A stretch of DNA of 64,000 nucleotides from Loktanella gaetbuli (GCF_020531945.1 NZ_JAJATZ010000002.1:1-64000), one strand, 5' to 3'; shown: positions 41,817 through 51,040, counted from the stretch's first letter. Program-made: numbers and translations. Notes: a model not told the origin generated them from the sequence alone.

Positions 41817-43181
41817 ATGGCAAAGGATCTGACATTTACCTGTTCCGACTGCGGTGCGGCATCGGCCAAATGGTCGGGGCGTTGCGACGCCTGTGGCGCA
41901 TGGAACAGCATCGTCGAGGATGCGGGCCTGTCCAGCGGTCCCAAAAAACAGGGACTGGGCAAACATCGCGGCAAATCGATCCCGCTGACCGACCTTGCCA
42001 CCCAAGAGGCGGAACCGCCCCGCACGCAGTCGGGTGTCACCGAACTTGACCGTGTTCTGGGGGGCGGCCTGACCAAGGGGTCGGCCCTGCTTGTCGGCGG
42101 GGATCCCGGCATCGGCAAATCGACATTGCTGCTGCAGGCCGCGGCACGGTTTGCGCGCAACGGCCTGCGAGTCGTCTACATTTCGGGCGAGGAATCGAAT
42201 GCACAGGTACAGATGCGCGCCCGCAGGCTGGGCTTGGAAAAATCGCCCGTGCGTCTCGCCGCCGAAACCAACCTGCGCGACATCCTGACGACATTGGATC
42301 AGGACACGCCTGATCTGTGCGTAATCGATTCGATCCAGACCATGTGGTCCGACACCGTCGAAAGCGCGCCGGGCAGCGTCAGTCAGGTCCGGTCCTGCGC
42401 GCACGAATTGACGACCTTTGCGAAAAAGCGGGGCATGTCCGTCGTCATGGTCGGCCACGTCACCAAGGAAGGTGCGATCGCAGGCCCCCGCGTCGTCGAA
42501 CACATGGTCGATACCGTGCTCTATTTCGAAGGCGAGCGTGGGCACCAGTTCCGCATCCTGCGCAGTGTGAAAAACCGCTTTGGCCCGGCCGATGAAATCG
42601 GCGTGTTCGAAATGACCGGCAAGGGTCTGGCAGAGGTGAAAAACCCCTCTGCCCTGTTCCTGTCCGAACGCGGCGAACCGGCCCCCGGTTCTGTCGTCTT
42701 TGCCGGGGTCGAAGGCACACGCCCGGTCCTGTGCGAAATTCAGGCGCTGGTCGCACCCTCGCCGCACAGCCAGCCGCGCCGTTCCGTCGTGGGTTGGGAC
42801 GGCGGGCGGCTTGCCATGATCATGGCGGTTCTGGAATCGCGCTGCGACGTGCCGTTCACCGGGCTGGATGTCTATCTGAACGTCGCGGGCGGCCTGCGGA
42901 TCAATGAACCCGCCGCCGATCTGGCGGTGGCCGCAGCACTGGTTTCCGCCCGAGAGGATGCCGCCCTGCCCAAGGAGGCGGTCATTTTCGGTGAAATCAG
43001 CCTGTCGGGTGCGTTGCGTCCGGTCATTCAGACGGAAAATAGATTGAAAGAGGCGCAGAAACTTGGTTTTACCTCGGCGATCATGCCGCGCGCGCCCAAG
43101 GGCACGCAAGGCGCCGGGATGGACCTGCGGGAAATGCAGGATCTGGCCGGTTTCGTAGAACAGGTTTTTGGCGCGCGCTAG
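41817..43181 (+). CDS. radA: DNA repair protein RadA
   Basis: The 454-residue RecA-like branch-migration factor helps process recombination intermediates. It has an N-terminal zinc finger (C9, C12, C23, C26), Walker A GGDPGIGKST (94-103), the RadA-specific KNRFGPADEIGVFEM motif, and a C-terminal Lon-protease-like domain (VYLNVAGGLRINEPAADLAVAAALVSA). Start: the ATG after AAAAGGTGAAC. It is followed by cvpA with 27 nt between them. Confidence 0.98.
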   Translation: MAKDLTFTCSDCGAASAKWSGRCDACGAWNSIVEDAGLSSGPKKQGLGKHRGKSIPLTDLATQEAEPPRTQSGVTELDRVLGGGLTKGSALLVGGDPGIGKSTLLLQAAARFARNGLRVVYISGEESNAQVQMRARRLGLEKSPVRLAAETNLRDILTTLDQDTPDLCVIDSIQTMWSDTVESAPGSVSQVRSCAHELTTFAKKRGMSVVMVGHVTKEGAIAGPRVVEHMVDTVLYFEGERGHQFRILRSVKNRFGPADEIGVFEMTGKGLAEVKNPSALFLSERGEPAPGSVVFAGVEGTRPVLCEIQALVAPSPHSQPRRSVVGWDGGRLAMIMAVLESRCDVPFTGLDVYLNVAGGLRINEPAADLAVAAALVSAREDAALPKEAVIFGEISLSGALRPVIQTENRLKEAQKLGFTSAIMPRAPKGTQGAGMDLREMQDLAGFVEQVFGAR

Positions 43182-43208
43182 CGGCCACGGGCCAGCCGGG
43201 GGACGCAC

Positions 43209-43778
43209 ATGGACGGTTTCACCATCATTGACGGCATCGTGGCCGCCACAATCGTTATTTCGGCGCTGCTGGCCTATTCGCGCGGTCTGGTCCGCGAGGC
43301 GATGGCCATCGCAGGCTGGATCGGGGCGACGATTCTGGCGTTCCTGTTTGCCGGTCAGGCCGAACCGCTGGTGCGCCAGATCCCGGTGCTGGGTGATTTC
43401 ATCGGTGACAGCTGCGAATTGTCGATCATCGCGGCCTTTGCCGTCGTGTTCGCCGTGGCGCTGGTGGTCGTTTCGATATTCACACCCCTGTTTTCCAGCG
43501 TGATCCAGCGGTCGGCGCTGAATGGTCTGGACCAGGGACTGGGGTTCCTGTTCGGCGTTGCCCGCGGTGTCCTGCTGGTGACGGTGGCGTTCTTTGTCTA
43601 TCAGACGGTACTGTCCGCACAGGATATCGCCATGGTCGAGGACAGCCGTTCAGCACGCATCTTTACCCAGTTCGGCGGCACGCTCGAAGATCGCGACCCC
43701 GAGGCAGCACTGGGCTGGATCACGTCGCAGTATGCTGCGCTGATCGGCGAATGCGGTGCCACGACCGACGTTCAGTAA
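43209..43778 (+). CDS. cvpA: CvpA family inner-membrane protein
   Basis: The 189-residue protein has four hydrophobic segments (about 8-25, 30-50, 70-92, 108-128) and the family pattern DGIVAATIVISALLAYSRGLVREAMAIAGWIGA. CvpA was first linked to colicin V production and in several species supports envelope stress or bile resistance; its exact role is not settled. In many bacteria it precedes purF; here purF lies 1.3 kb further on, separated by an AI-2E family permease gene on the other strand. The convergent stops are only 2 nt apart. Confidence 0.93.
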   Translation: MDGFTIIDGIVAATIVISALLAYSRGLVREAMAIAGWIGATILAFLFAGQAEPLVRQIPVLGDFIGDSCELSIIAAFAVVFAVALVVVSIFTPLFSSVIQRSALNGLDQGLGFLFGVARGVLLVTVAFFVYQTVLSAQDIAMVEDSRSARIFTQFGGTLEDRDPEAALGWITSQYAALIGECGATTDVQ

Positions 43779-43780
43779 CC

Positions 43781-44908
43781 TCAATCATCCTTGTGCGCGC
43801 CGTGATCCTCAAAGGCGATCGGCGCGCGCCGCAGGTCCCGCAATTCCGAACTGTCCGCCCCTGACAGGAAATTGCTGACGATGGCCAGGCTGTCGATATT
43901 GTCTGCCACCACCTTGAACACCACCAGGAACGGCACGGCGACCAGCGCGCCGGGAATACCCCATAGCCACGCCCAGAGGACGACCGTCAGGAAAACCGCG
44001 ACGGTATTCATCTTGAGCTGACGGCCCAACAGCGACGGGGTCACGAAATTGCCCTCGATCGTCGTGAAGGTGAGATAGACCAGAGGGGCCAGCAGGGCAT
44101 ATCCGAATTCGTCAAAGGTGATGATCGAAATCGCCCCGACCATCAAAACCCCGGCCATCGCCCCCAGATACGGCAGATAGTTCAACAAGAACGCCACGAT
44201 GCCCCAGAGCCAGCCATAAGGCAGCCCCAGCAGCGTCAGAGCGACGCCGATGCACAGCCCCAGCGACGCGTTGATGACCGTAATCGTCAGCAGGTAATGC
44301 GACACCTTGCGTTCGATGTCATAGACCATGGTCAATGCGCGTTTCTTGCCACTCATGGTCTCAAAGCTCTGGACCAGCTTGATGTAGAACATGTCACCCG
44401 ATGCGAGCAGAAATGTCGCCAGCACCAGCGCCACAGCCAATGTGGCACCCAATGTGCCGGCCATGTCGAATGCACTGTCCAGCATGGTCGGCTGTTGCAC
44501 CACGACCTCTTGGGCTGCTTCACCGCCCGCTGCGGCCATCTTGGCCACGTCTTCGCCAGCCTGCCGCACACTTTCAAGCTGGCGGAACACGCCAGCCAGT
44601 TTGAACTGCAATTCGCGCGCCAGATCATCGAAATCCGACATCCAGGTGCTGACTGTTCCCGCGCCAAACAAAATGATAAGCCCGATCAACGTCGTGGTGA
44701 TCGCGATCAGGCCGACGCCCGATGCCCAGTGCGGGACCCCGATGCGCGACAACCCGCGCGAAACCGGCGACAATGTCAGGGCAATCAGAAACCCGAGCAT
44801 GACAGGCAGGATCAGGTCACGCGCAAAATAACAGGTCACGAAAATCGCGATCAACATCAACAGGGTCAGGCTGCGCCGTATGGATTCAAGGTGCGTCGCT
44901 GATTTCAT
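43781..44908 (-). CDS. AI-2E family transporter (PerM-like permease)
   Basis: The 375-residue membrane protein has two N-terminal membrane segments, a non-membrane middle section (about 75-150, ELQFKLAGVFRQLESVRQAGEDVAKMA) and five to six C-terminal segments. Typical family patterns are FARDLILPVMLGFLIALTLSPV, FLLNYLPYLGAMAGVL and the late EGNFVTPSLLGRQLKMNTVAVFL. Proteins of this family include exporters of autoinducer 2 and Na+/H+ antiporter-like members; the substrate here is unknown. It interrupts the cvpA-purF neighbourhood. Confidence 0.9.
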   Translation of the reverse strand: MKSATHLESIRRSLTLLMLIAIFVTCYFARDLILPVMLGFLIALTLSPVSRGLSRIGVPHWASGVGLIAITTTLIGLIILFGAGTVSTWMSDFDDLARELQFKLAGVFRQLESVRQAGEDVAKMAAAGGEAAQEVVVQQPTMLDSAFDMAGTLGATLAVALVLATFLLASGDMFYIKLVQSFETMSGKKRALTMVYDIERKVSHYLLTITVINASLGLCIGVALTLLGLPYGWLWGIVAFLLNYLPYLGAMAGVLMVGAISIITFDEFGYALLAPLVYLTFTTIEGNFVTPSLLGRQLKMNTVAVFLTVVLWAWLWGIPGALVAVPFLVVFKVVADNIDSLAIVSNFLSGADSSELRDLRRAPIAFEDHGAHKDD

Positions 44909-45124
44909 TTGGGATGGGGCTTTCGTTTTGGCTGCAACTGGGGCAAAGCGCCGCAGCTTAGGTTTTCAACACCGCAGGTCACGCAATGTTCCCGATCACG
45001 TGATCGCGGTGGCCATTTTCGGTCTGACCTGCGCCGCCATGCAAATGTCGTGTGACAGTCTCGTGACTCTGCCGCGGGCATTGGTTAAACGCATCGCAAC
45101 CGCCCCCGGAACCGGAGCTGCCAC

Positions 45125-46624
45125 GTGCGCAATGCGAGCCATCCTGCCCCCGCGAAATCATTGCCTTCTCATCCGTTCGATCCCGATGATGACAAGCTCA
45201 AGGAGGAATGCGGCGTCTTTGGCGTCGTCGGCGTTTCGCAGGCTTCCAACTTTATCGCACTCGGCCTGCACGCCCTGCAACACCGTGGCCAAGAGGCCGG
45301 TGGTGTCGTGACCTACGACAGCACCACGGGGTTCAATCAGGCCCGCCGCATGGGTCTGGTGCGGGACAATTTCACCAGCGCGGAAACGCTGGCGCTGCTG
45401 CCGGGCAATATCGGCATCGGTCACGTGCGCTATTCCACCGCCGGGTCCAAGGGGCAGACGGCGATTCGTGACGTGCAGCCGTTCTTTGGCGAATTTTCCA
45501 TGGGCGGCGCCGCCATCGCGCACAACGGCAACATCACGAATGCCGTGGCCCTGCGGCGCGAGTTGATCGAGCGTGGCTCGATCTTTCAATCGTCCAGCGA
45601 TTCCGAATGCATCATCCACCTGATGGCGCGGTCGATGGGCCGCACGATCCCCGACCGCATGGAAGAGGCACTGCGCAAAGTCGAAGGCGCGTTTTCCGTG
45701 GTCGCCATGACCCGATCCAAGCTGATCGGCTGTCGTGACCCGCTGGGCGTGCGTCCGTTGGTGCTGGGTCAGCTGGGCGATGGCTGGGTGCTGGCGTCCG
45801 AAACCTGTGCACTGGACATCGTGGGTGCCGATTTCATCCGTGAAATCGAACCGGGCGAAATGCTGGTCATCAGCGCGGAAGACGGCGTGCAAAGCCATTT
45901 CCCGTTCCGCCGCCGGAAATCACGCTTCTGTATCTTTGAACACGTCTATTTCAGCAGGCCGGATTCGTCGCTGGGGGGCCGTTCGGTCTATGAAACCCGA
46001 GAGGCCATCGGCCGCGAACTGGCCAAGGAAGCACCGGTCGATGCCGATCTGGTCTGCCCTGTTCCCGACAGCGGCACGCCCGCTGCAATTGGTTATTCGC
46101 TGGAATCTGGCATTCCCTTTGCGATGGGGATCGTGCGCAACCAATACATGGGCCGCACGTTCATCGAACCGTCCGAACAGATCCGCAACATGGGCGTGCG
46201 CCTGAAACTGAACGTGAACCGCGCCCTTATTCAGGGCAAGCGGGTGATCCTGGTCGACGACAGTGTCGTGCGCGGCACCACCAGCCAAAAGATCAAGGAA
46301 ATGATCCTCGAGGCTGGCGCCGCTTCTGTGCATTTCCGTATCGCCAGCCCGCCGACGGTCTGGCCCTGCTTTTACGGCGTGGACACGCCCGAACGTGAAA
46401 AACTGCTCGCCGCCCGCATGACAGAGGCCGAGATGACAGCCCATCTGGGCGTCGACAGCCTCAAGTTCATCTCGCTGGACGGGCTATACCGTGCCGTGGG
46501 CGAGCCCGGTGGCCGCGATCCGAAATCCCCGCAATATTGCGACGCCTGTTTTTCCGGCGACTATCCCATTGTGCCCTCGGACAAGATCGAGGCCGGTTTC
46601 AAGACCAAGGAACCGGCGGAATAG
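45125..46624 (+). CDS. purF: Amidophosphoribosyltransferase
   Basis: The 499-residue enzyme makes 5-phosphoribosylamine from PRPP and glutamine, the first step of purine synthesis. The glutaminase nucleophile is C29 in KEECGVFGVVG, exposed after removal of a propeptide, and HRGQEAGGVV and the PRPP motif VILVDDSVVRGTTS follow. Cysteines in TVWPCFYG and YCDACFSGDYP suggest the Bacillus-like type with a [4Fe-4S] cluster. The start is a GTG with GGAG at good spacing; no better ATG is in frame ahead of the conserved region. Confidence 0.97.
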   Translation: MRNASHPAPAKSLPSHPFDPDDDKLKEECGVFGVVGVSQASNFIALGLHALQHRGQEAGGVVTYDSTTGFNQARRMGLVRDNFTSAETLALLPGNIGIGHVRYSTAGSKGQTAIRDVQPFFGEFSMGGAAIAHNGNITNAVALRRELIERGSIFQSSSDSECIIHLMARSMGRTIPDRMEEALRKVEGAFSVVAMTRSKLIGCRDPLGVRPLVLGQLGDGWVLASETCALDIVGADFIREIEPGEMLVISAEDGVQSHFPFRRRKSRFCIFEHVYFSRPDSSLGGRSVYETREAIGRELAKEAPVDADLVCPVPDSGTPAAIGYSLESGIPFAMGIVRNQYMGRTFIEPSEQIRNMGVRLKLNVNRALIQGKRVILVDDSVVRGTTSQKIKEMILEAGAASVHFRIASPPTVWPCFYGVDTPEREKLLAARMTEAEMTAHLGVDSLKFISLDGLYRAVGEPGGRDPKSPQYCDACFSGDYPIVPSDKIEAGFKTKEPAE

Positions 46625-46707
46625 ACCGCAAAACACCTGCCGCCCGGTTCATGAACGTGCCGGGCGCCAACGCCCCCGTCTGACGCCGATTGCGGCGTAG
46701 GCGGGCT

Positions 46708-47158
46708 CGTATCGTCGCACCCGACGGCGAAATATACTCTAACTGCGTGGTGGTCCTGACGGTTTACAATATCCTGCGCATCCTTTGACGGCGTGATAGC
46801 CGACCCCGCGCCTGAAACCATCCCTGTCACGCAGGACGATTCCGCCAATACCATCCGCCTGCGCTGGTGGAACAAATCATCGAAAGTGGACCGCATCCGC
46901 ATTCGGGGTGATGTCATTCAGGAAACCTGCATCGCATTGGACAAGGCCAGTATCGGTCTGCCTTACCCAACGCAGGTGCACCTGTTTCACGACAAGACAG
47001 AGGCCAGCGACGGCATGAGGTCGCGGCAACGCGAGGTCTGACCCACCAACGGCGACGATCCCGAACCGCGCCGCATCGCGGACGCCTTGCGGGATCGTGA
47101 TCGCAAGGGTTTAAAACGGGGCGGGGCTGCGCTGAAAACCGCCGATCCGGTCACCTGA
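46708..47158 (+). pseudogene. Decayed MscS-family mechanosensitive channel gene (3' remnant)
   Basis: From 46781 a frame reads SFDGVIADPAPETIPVTQDD, then IRLRWWNKSSKVDRIRIRGD, IQETCIALDKASIGLPYPTQ and VHLFHDKTEASDGMRSRQREV, a good match in pattern to the C-terminal cytoplasmic domain of MscS-type channels (VxxPPPxV-like strand, RWW, LPYPTQVHLFHD). A TGA follows at 47039 where such proteins normally have WP (REVWP). Reading on, the same frame gives PTNGDDPEPRRIADALRDRD to a second stop at 47156. Ahead, in another frame, 46708-46785 reads RIVAPDGEIYSNCVVV, which may be an earlier part of the beta domain, so an internal deletion or frameshift seems likely. The channel and membrane part is missing. 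This fills the 636-nt gap between purF and the next gene. Confidence 0.68.
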
Positions 47159-47260
47159 TTTGAGCACATCCCAGCACGGATGCCGCGCTGCGGCATTTAC
47201 CGCTGTTCCCTCATTCAGAACTCCTTCAGTTGGCGCGCGAGCCCAGATGGAGCCGAGAAC

Positions 47261-47533
47261 ATGACCGACGCAAGCACGACCAACCCCATCCCCGACGACG
47301 TGGCACAGATCGCTGTCGCAGAAGAAAAACTGGACATGACGACCTTGGCACTCATCGGGCTGCGGCTGTCGCAAAACGGCAATGCGGCGCTAATCCGAAC
47401 CGCACGCGGTGCGATCAGCCAGGTAACGATCGGTGATCGCGTGGATAACATGACCGTCGTGGCCGTATCTGAGCAGGGGCTCAGCCTTCTGGACCGCCGC
47501 GGTGTCACACGCAGGTTGACGATGCCAGGCTGA
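47261..47533 (+). CDS. Small PilP/GspC-like domain protein
   Basis: The 90-residue protein contains MTTLALIGLRLSQNGNAALIRTARGAISQVTIGDRVDNMTVVAVSE (over residues 26-71) and ends RRGVTRRLTMPG. The alternating strands with VxxGDxV and a final arginine-rich strand resemble the homology region of pilus assembly PilP and secretion GspC proteins. It has no signal peptide or membrane segment, unlike PilP, so the true role is unclear. GGAG lies ahead of the ATG. It is followed 38 nt later by an SDR gene in the same direction. Confidence 0.65.
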   Translation: MTDASTTNPIPDDVAQIAVAEEKLDMTTLALIGLRLSQNGNAALIRTARGAISQVTIGDRVDNMTVVAVSEQGLSLLDRRGVTRRLTMPG

Positions 47534-47571
47534 CACTGGACAGCGCCGCCTTGCTGCGGCAAAGGGTGCGC

Positions 47572-48216
47572 ATGACAGATAAGATCGCCCTCATCACCGG
47601 TGCCTCTCGTGGCCTTGGCGCGGCACTTGCCACCGCTCTCGCACCCACGCACCATATCGTTGCCGTTGCACGCACCGTTGGCGCGCTCGAGGAACTGGAC
47701 GACGCGGTCAAGGCCGCGGGCGGTCAGGCCACGCTAGCGCCGATGGACATTTGCGTCGACGCAGCCATGCAGCAGCTGTGCCGCGGTATTTTCGACCGTT
47801 GGGGCAAGCTGGATCTGTGGATCCACACGGCAATCCACGCGGCACCCCTGGCACCTGCCGGACACATCGGGCCCAAGGACCTTGCGAAATCGCTCGAGGT
47901 CAACGTGACGGCCACGGCCCGGCTGATCGGTTATGTCTCGCCGCTTCTGGGTGCGCAGGGGCGCGCGGTGTTCTGCAACGACCACCCCGCGGGTCAGAAA
48001 TTTTACGGCACATATGGTGCCACCAAGGCCGCACAGCTGGCGCTGGTCAACAGTTGGGCCGCCGAGACGGTTAAGACCGGACCGCAGGTCCGCCTGATCG
48101 ACCCCGCCCCGATGCCCACAGCATTGCGCGCCCGGTTCTATCCCGGCGAAGACCGCAGTGCATTGGCCAGCCCGGCATCAGAGGCCGCCCGGCTGCTGCC
48201 CGAAATACTGGCTTGA
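47572..48216 (+). CDS. Short-chain dehydrogenase/reductase-like protein, catalytic serine not conserved
   Basis: The 214-residue protein has the SDR cofactor motif GASRGLG (10-16) and the YxxxK pair Y148 and K152 (YGATK). The serine normally found about 13 residues before the Tyr is replaced (region AVFCNDHPAG), and the NAG motif is altered to HTAIHAAP. It may still bind NAD(P) but be inactive or act in another way. The ATG is preceded by AAAGGG. It probably forms a unit with the preceding small gene; a terminator follows. Confidence 0.82.
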   Translation: MTDKIALITGASRGLGAALATALAPTHHIVAVARTVGALEELDDAVKAAGGQATLAPMDICVDAAMQQLCRGIFDRWGKLDLWIHTAIHAAPLAPAGHIGPKDLAKSLEVNVTATARLIGYVSPLLGAQGRAVFCNDHPAGQKFYGTYGATKAAQLALVNSWAAETVKTGPQVRLIDPAPMPTALRARFYPGEDRSALASPASEAARLLPEILA

Positions 48217-48228
48217 TCCTAACCCCGC

Positions 48229-48256
48229 GCGGGGCAAGCGCTTGCCCCGCCTTTTT
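48229..48256 (+). terminator. Rho-independent terminator after the SDR gene
   Basis: GCGGGGCAAG pairs with CTTGCCCCGC around CG and is followed by CTTTTT. It lies 12 nt after the SDR stop. Confidence 0.92.
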
Positions 48257-48295
48257 CCATGACCTAACGTGCGGCAACACGCGCAAAGGGCTGTC

Positions 48296-49078
48296 ATGCG
48301 GATACTCATCACCAACGACGACGGCATCAACGCCCCGGGTCTGGCCGTCCTGCACGACATCGCGTCCGCAATCGCTGGTCCCACGGGCGAGGTCTGGACC
48401 GTGGCCCCCGCGCAGGAACAATCCGGCGTCGGGCATTGCATCAATTATACCCATCCCACGATGGTCACACAGCTGGATCCGCGGCGTTTCGCGGTTCAGG
48501 GATCGCCGGCCGATTGCGTGCTGGCCGCATTGTTCGACATCCTGCCCGGGGAACCCGATCTGATCCTGTCGGGCGTGAACCGCGGCAACAACGCCGCTGA
48601 AAACGTGCTCTATTCCGGCACGATCGGCGCCGCGATGGAGGCTGCGTTACAGGGTCACCGGGCCATCGCATTGTCGCAGTACTATGGTCCACGCAACATG
48701 GACCCCGAACATGCCTTTGCAGCCGCCGCCACGCATGGCGTTGCTACCATCAACAGGCTGCTGGCCGCCGACGTTTGGGACGATGCCGACTACTGCCTGT
48801 TCTGGAACGTGAATTTCCCCCCCGTCCCAGCCGCAGATGTGGCGGGATTTCAGGTCACGACCCAAGGGTTCCGCCGCGGCGGTCATCATCACGTGGTCCG
48901 GGCCGAAACCCCGGGTCACCGTCATTTTCTGTGGGTCAAGGGAGGCGATCAGCAACGCGCGACCGGGGCCGGCACCGATGCACAGGCCAATGTCGATGGC
49001 TATATCTCGGCCACGCCGATGCGCGCGGACCTCACGGCGCACGATGTGATCGACCAGATGCGGGACAGGCTGGCTTGA
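48296..49078 (+). CDS. surE: 5'/3'-nucleotidase SurE
   Basis: The 260-residue metal-dependent nucleotidase removes phosphate from nucleoside monophosphates. The N-terminal MRILITNDDGINAPG contains the metal-binding aspartates, followed by APAQEQSGVG, the metal-ligand Asn in SGVNRGNNAAENVLYSGTIGAAMEA, and a mobile C-terminal region. Start: the ATG after AAAGGGCTGTC. It opens the classic stationary-phase set surE-pcm-nlpD. Its TGA stop overlaps the pcm TTG start. Confidence 0.96.
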   Translation: MRILITNDDGINAPGLAVLHDIASAIAGPTGEVWTVAPAQEQSGVGHCINYTHPTMVTQLDPRRFAVQGSPADCVLAALFDILPGEPDLILSGVNRGNNAAENVLYSGTIGAAMEAALQGHRAIALSQYYGPRNMDPEHAFAAAATHGVATINRLLAADVWDDADYCLFWNVNFPPVPAADVAGFQVTTQGFRRGGHHHVVRAETPGHRHFLWVKGGDQQRATGAGTDAQANVDGYISATPMRADLTAHDVIDQMRDRLA

Positions 49079-49716
49079 CCGATCCGCAAACCCAGATGCA
49101 GTTCCTCTTTGCCCTCAGGTCCAAGGGGGTGACGAACGAACGCGTGCTGACAGCGATGGAACGCATCGACCGGTCGCGATTTGTCAACAAGGGCCTCTTT
49201 GCCGAACGTGCCTACGAGGACATGCCGCTGCCCATTGCCTGCGGCCAGACCATCAGCCAACCGTCGGTCGTCGGGATCATGACGCAGGCCCTCGATGTTC
49301 AGCCCCGGCACAAGGTCCTCGAGGTCGGAACCGGGTCAGGCTATCAGGCGGCGATCCTCAGCCAGCTCGCGCGCCGGGTTTATACGGTGGACCGTTTCCG
49401 TCGCCTCGTGACCGAGGCCCAGACGATCTTTGACGCGCTCGATCTGCACAACATCACCGCATTGGTCGGCGACGGCAGCCACGGATTGCCGGAGCAGGCC
49501 CCGTTCGACCGTATCCTTCTGACCGCAGCAGCCGAGGACCCGCCCGGCCCGCTTTTGGCGCAATTGCGCGAGGGCGGGATCATGGTGCTGCCCGTAGGCC
49601 AGTCAGATACCGTTCAGACCCTGATCCGCGTGACACGCACACCACAGGGCCTTGATTACGCGGAATTGCGCGATGTGCGCTTTGTTCCCTTGATTGAAGG
49701 CCTCGGAGAGGACTAA
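49075..49716 (+). CDS. pcm: Protein-L-isoaspartate O-methyltransferase
   Basis: The 213-residue enzyme methylates isoaspartyl residues with S-adenosylmethionine, beginning repair of damaged proteins. Motifs: ACGQTISQPSVVGIMTQAL (substrate side) and the SAM-binding VLEVGTGSGYQAAIL, followed by VYTVDRFRRLV and FDRILLTAAAE. I place the start at a TTG overlapping the surE stop (TTGA), because the encoded L-T-D matches the M-T-D start of relatives; an ATG 21 nt later has no ribosome site. Confidence 0.95.
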   Translation: MTDPQTQMQFLFALRSKGVTNERVLTAMERIDRSRFVNKGLFAERAYEDMPLPIACGQTISQPSVVGIMTQALDVQPRHKVLEVGTGSGYQAAILSQLARRVYTVDRFRRLVTEAQTIFDALDLHNITALVGDGSHGLPEQAPFDRILLTAAAEDPPGPLLAQLREGGIMVLPVGQSDTVQTLIRVTRTPQGLDYAELRDVRFVPLIEGLGED

Positions 49717-49768
49717 AACGATGGCCAACCCGCGCAAGACGGACCCCGCAGTGGACAGGAGCCCATCC

Positions 49769-50983
49769 ATGACCCAGACCCGCCGTAACGCAGCCCTGCG
49801 CCTGACCTTCAGTTGCGCGGGGATCGCCTTGATGGCGGCCTGCGACGCCGGCCTGCCGGACATCGACTTGCGGGATCGCACCGGCGCATTCGATACATCG
49901 CCGGCGGTGGGCAATCTGCCGGATCGACCCGATCCCGACCAGCGCGGCGTCATCACCTATGCCGACTATCAGGTCGCCGTCGCGCGACGTGGCGATACTG
50001 TCGCCTCGATCGCATCCCGCGTCGGTGTCGATCCCGCGACACTGGCCAGTTTCAACGGGATCGAACAGGGCGTCACGCTGCGCGATGGCGAGGTGCTGGC
50101 CTTGCCGACCCGCGTTCCGGGCGCACAAACGACGGTACCGCTGGATGTGACCGCGGTGGCAACCACGGCGCTGGACCGTGCGGATGCCACATCCGGCGGG
50201 CTGGCCGTACCGGCCGCGTCACCGGCCCAGACGACCGCAACCCAACCGATCCGCCATCGCGTCGAACGCGGTGAAACGGCGTTTTCGATCAGCCGCCTGT
50301 ACAATGTCCCCGTCGGCACATTGGCAGAATGGAACGGGTTGGATTCCAGCCTGACCGTGCGCGAAGGTCAGTTCATTCTGGTGCCGCAGGGCGGCGGTGC
50401 GGCCGATCCTGCGGGTGGCCCGATCACCGCCCCCGGTATCGGCAGCACATCGCCCGTGCCGCCCTCGGCTGCGGCCCCCCTGCCCGCCAGCACGCCATCC
50501 GTCGCGGCACCTGTGACATTGCCCGATGCACCTGATCTGACGACAGCAGCCCCGACAGTGTCGGAAACAGCATCCGCACCGCCGCCGCCTCCGCCGCCAG
50601 CCCCCGCCCCGGCGGCCACACCCGCAGCAAGCGAGGCACGTTTTGTCCGGCCCTTGGCTGGCGCGATCATCCGCGACTACAGCCCCGGGCGCAACGAAGG
50701 CATCGACATCGCGGCGACTGCGGGCACCACGGTTAAGGCCGCCGATAGCGGCACCGTGGCCGCCGTCACACAAGACACGTCAGGCACATCCATCGTGGTT
50801 GTCAAACATGCAGACAACCTGCTCACCGTCTACACCAACCTCGAGAACCTGAGCGTCGCCAAAGGCGACAGCGTCGCACGTGGCGGCAATCTGGGTCAGG
50901 TTGGCGCAGGTGACCCGACATTCGTGCATTTCGAGGTGCGGCGCGGGCTGAACTCGGTCGATCCGAACGAATTCCTGCCCTGA
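49769..50983 (+). CDS. nlpD: NlpD-like lipoprotein with LysM and degenerate LytM (M23) domains
   Basis: The 404-residue protein has a lipoprotein signal (FSCAGIALMAAC, lipidated Cys near residue 25), two LysM domains binding peptidoglycan (AVARRGDTVASIASRVGV... and HRVERGETAFSISRLYNV...), a long Pro/Ala linker and a C-terminal M23/LytM domain. The metal-site histidine is replaced (GRNEGIDI where active enzymes have H) and a later one is lost (YTNLENL), as in NlpD and EnvC, which activate amidases rather than cut peptidoglycan. An upstream ATG at 49721 is possible; the one at 49769 has AGGAG and gives a normal signal peptide. Confidence 0.9.
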   Translation: MTQTRRNAALRLTFSCAGIALMAACDAGLPDIDLRDRTGAFDTSPAVGNLPDRPDPDQRGVITYADYQVAVARRGDTVASIASRVGVDPATLASFNGIEQGVTLRDGEVLALPTRVPGAQTTVPLDVTAVATTALDRADATSGGLAVPAASPAQTTATQPIRHRVERGETAFSISRLYNVPVGTLAEWNGLDSSLTVREGQFILVPQGGGAADPAGGPITAPGIGSTSPVPPSAAAPLPASTPSVAAPVTLPDAPDLTTAAPTVSETASAPPPPPPPAPAPAATPAASEARFVRPLAGAIIRDYSPGRNEGIDIAATAGTTVKAADSGTVAAVTQDTSGTSIVVVKHADNLLTVYTNLENLSVAKGDSVARGGNLGQVGAGDPTFVHFEVRRGLNSVDPNEFLP

Positions 50984-50986
50984 GCC

Positions 50987-51035
50987 TTTCTTCTGGCCCG
51001 AAATATCCCGGGGGTCCGGGGGCAGCGCCCCCGGG
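50987..51035 (-). repeat. Dispersed repeat copy 8 (GATATTT type), between nlpD and the DUF815 gene
   Basis: On the minus strand a CCCGGGGGCGCTGCCCCCGG hairpin is followed by ACCCCCGGGATATTTCGGGC and CAGAAGAAA. It begins 6 nt after the DUF815 stop in sense orientation and nearly matches copy 6 downstream of pyrE. Confidence 0.78.
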
Positions 51036-51040
51036 CGATC

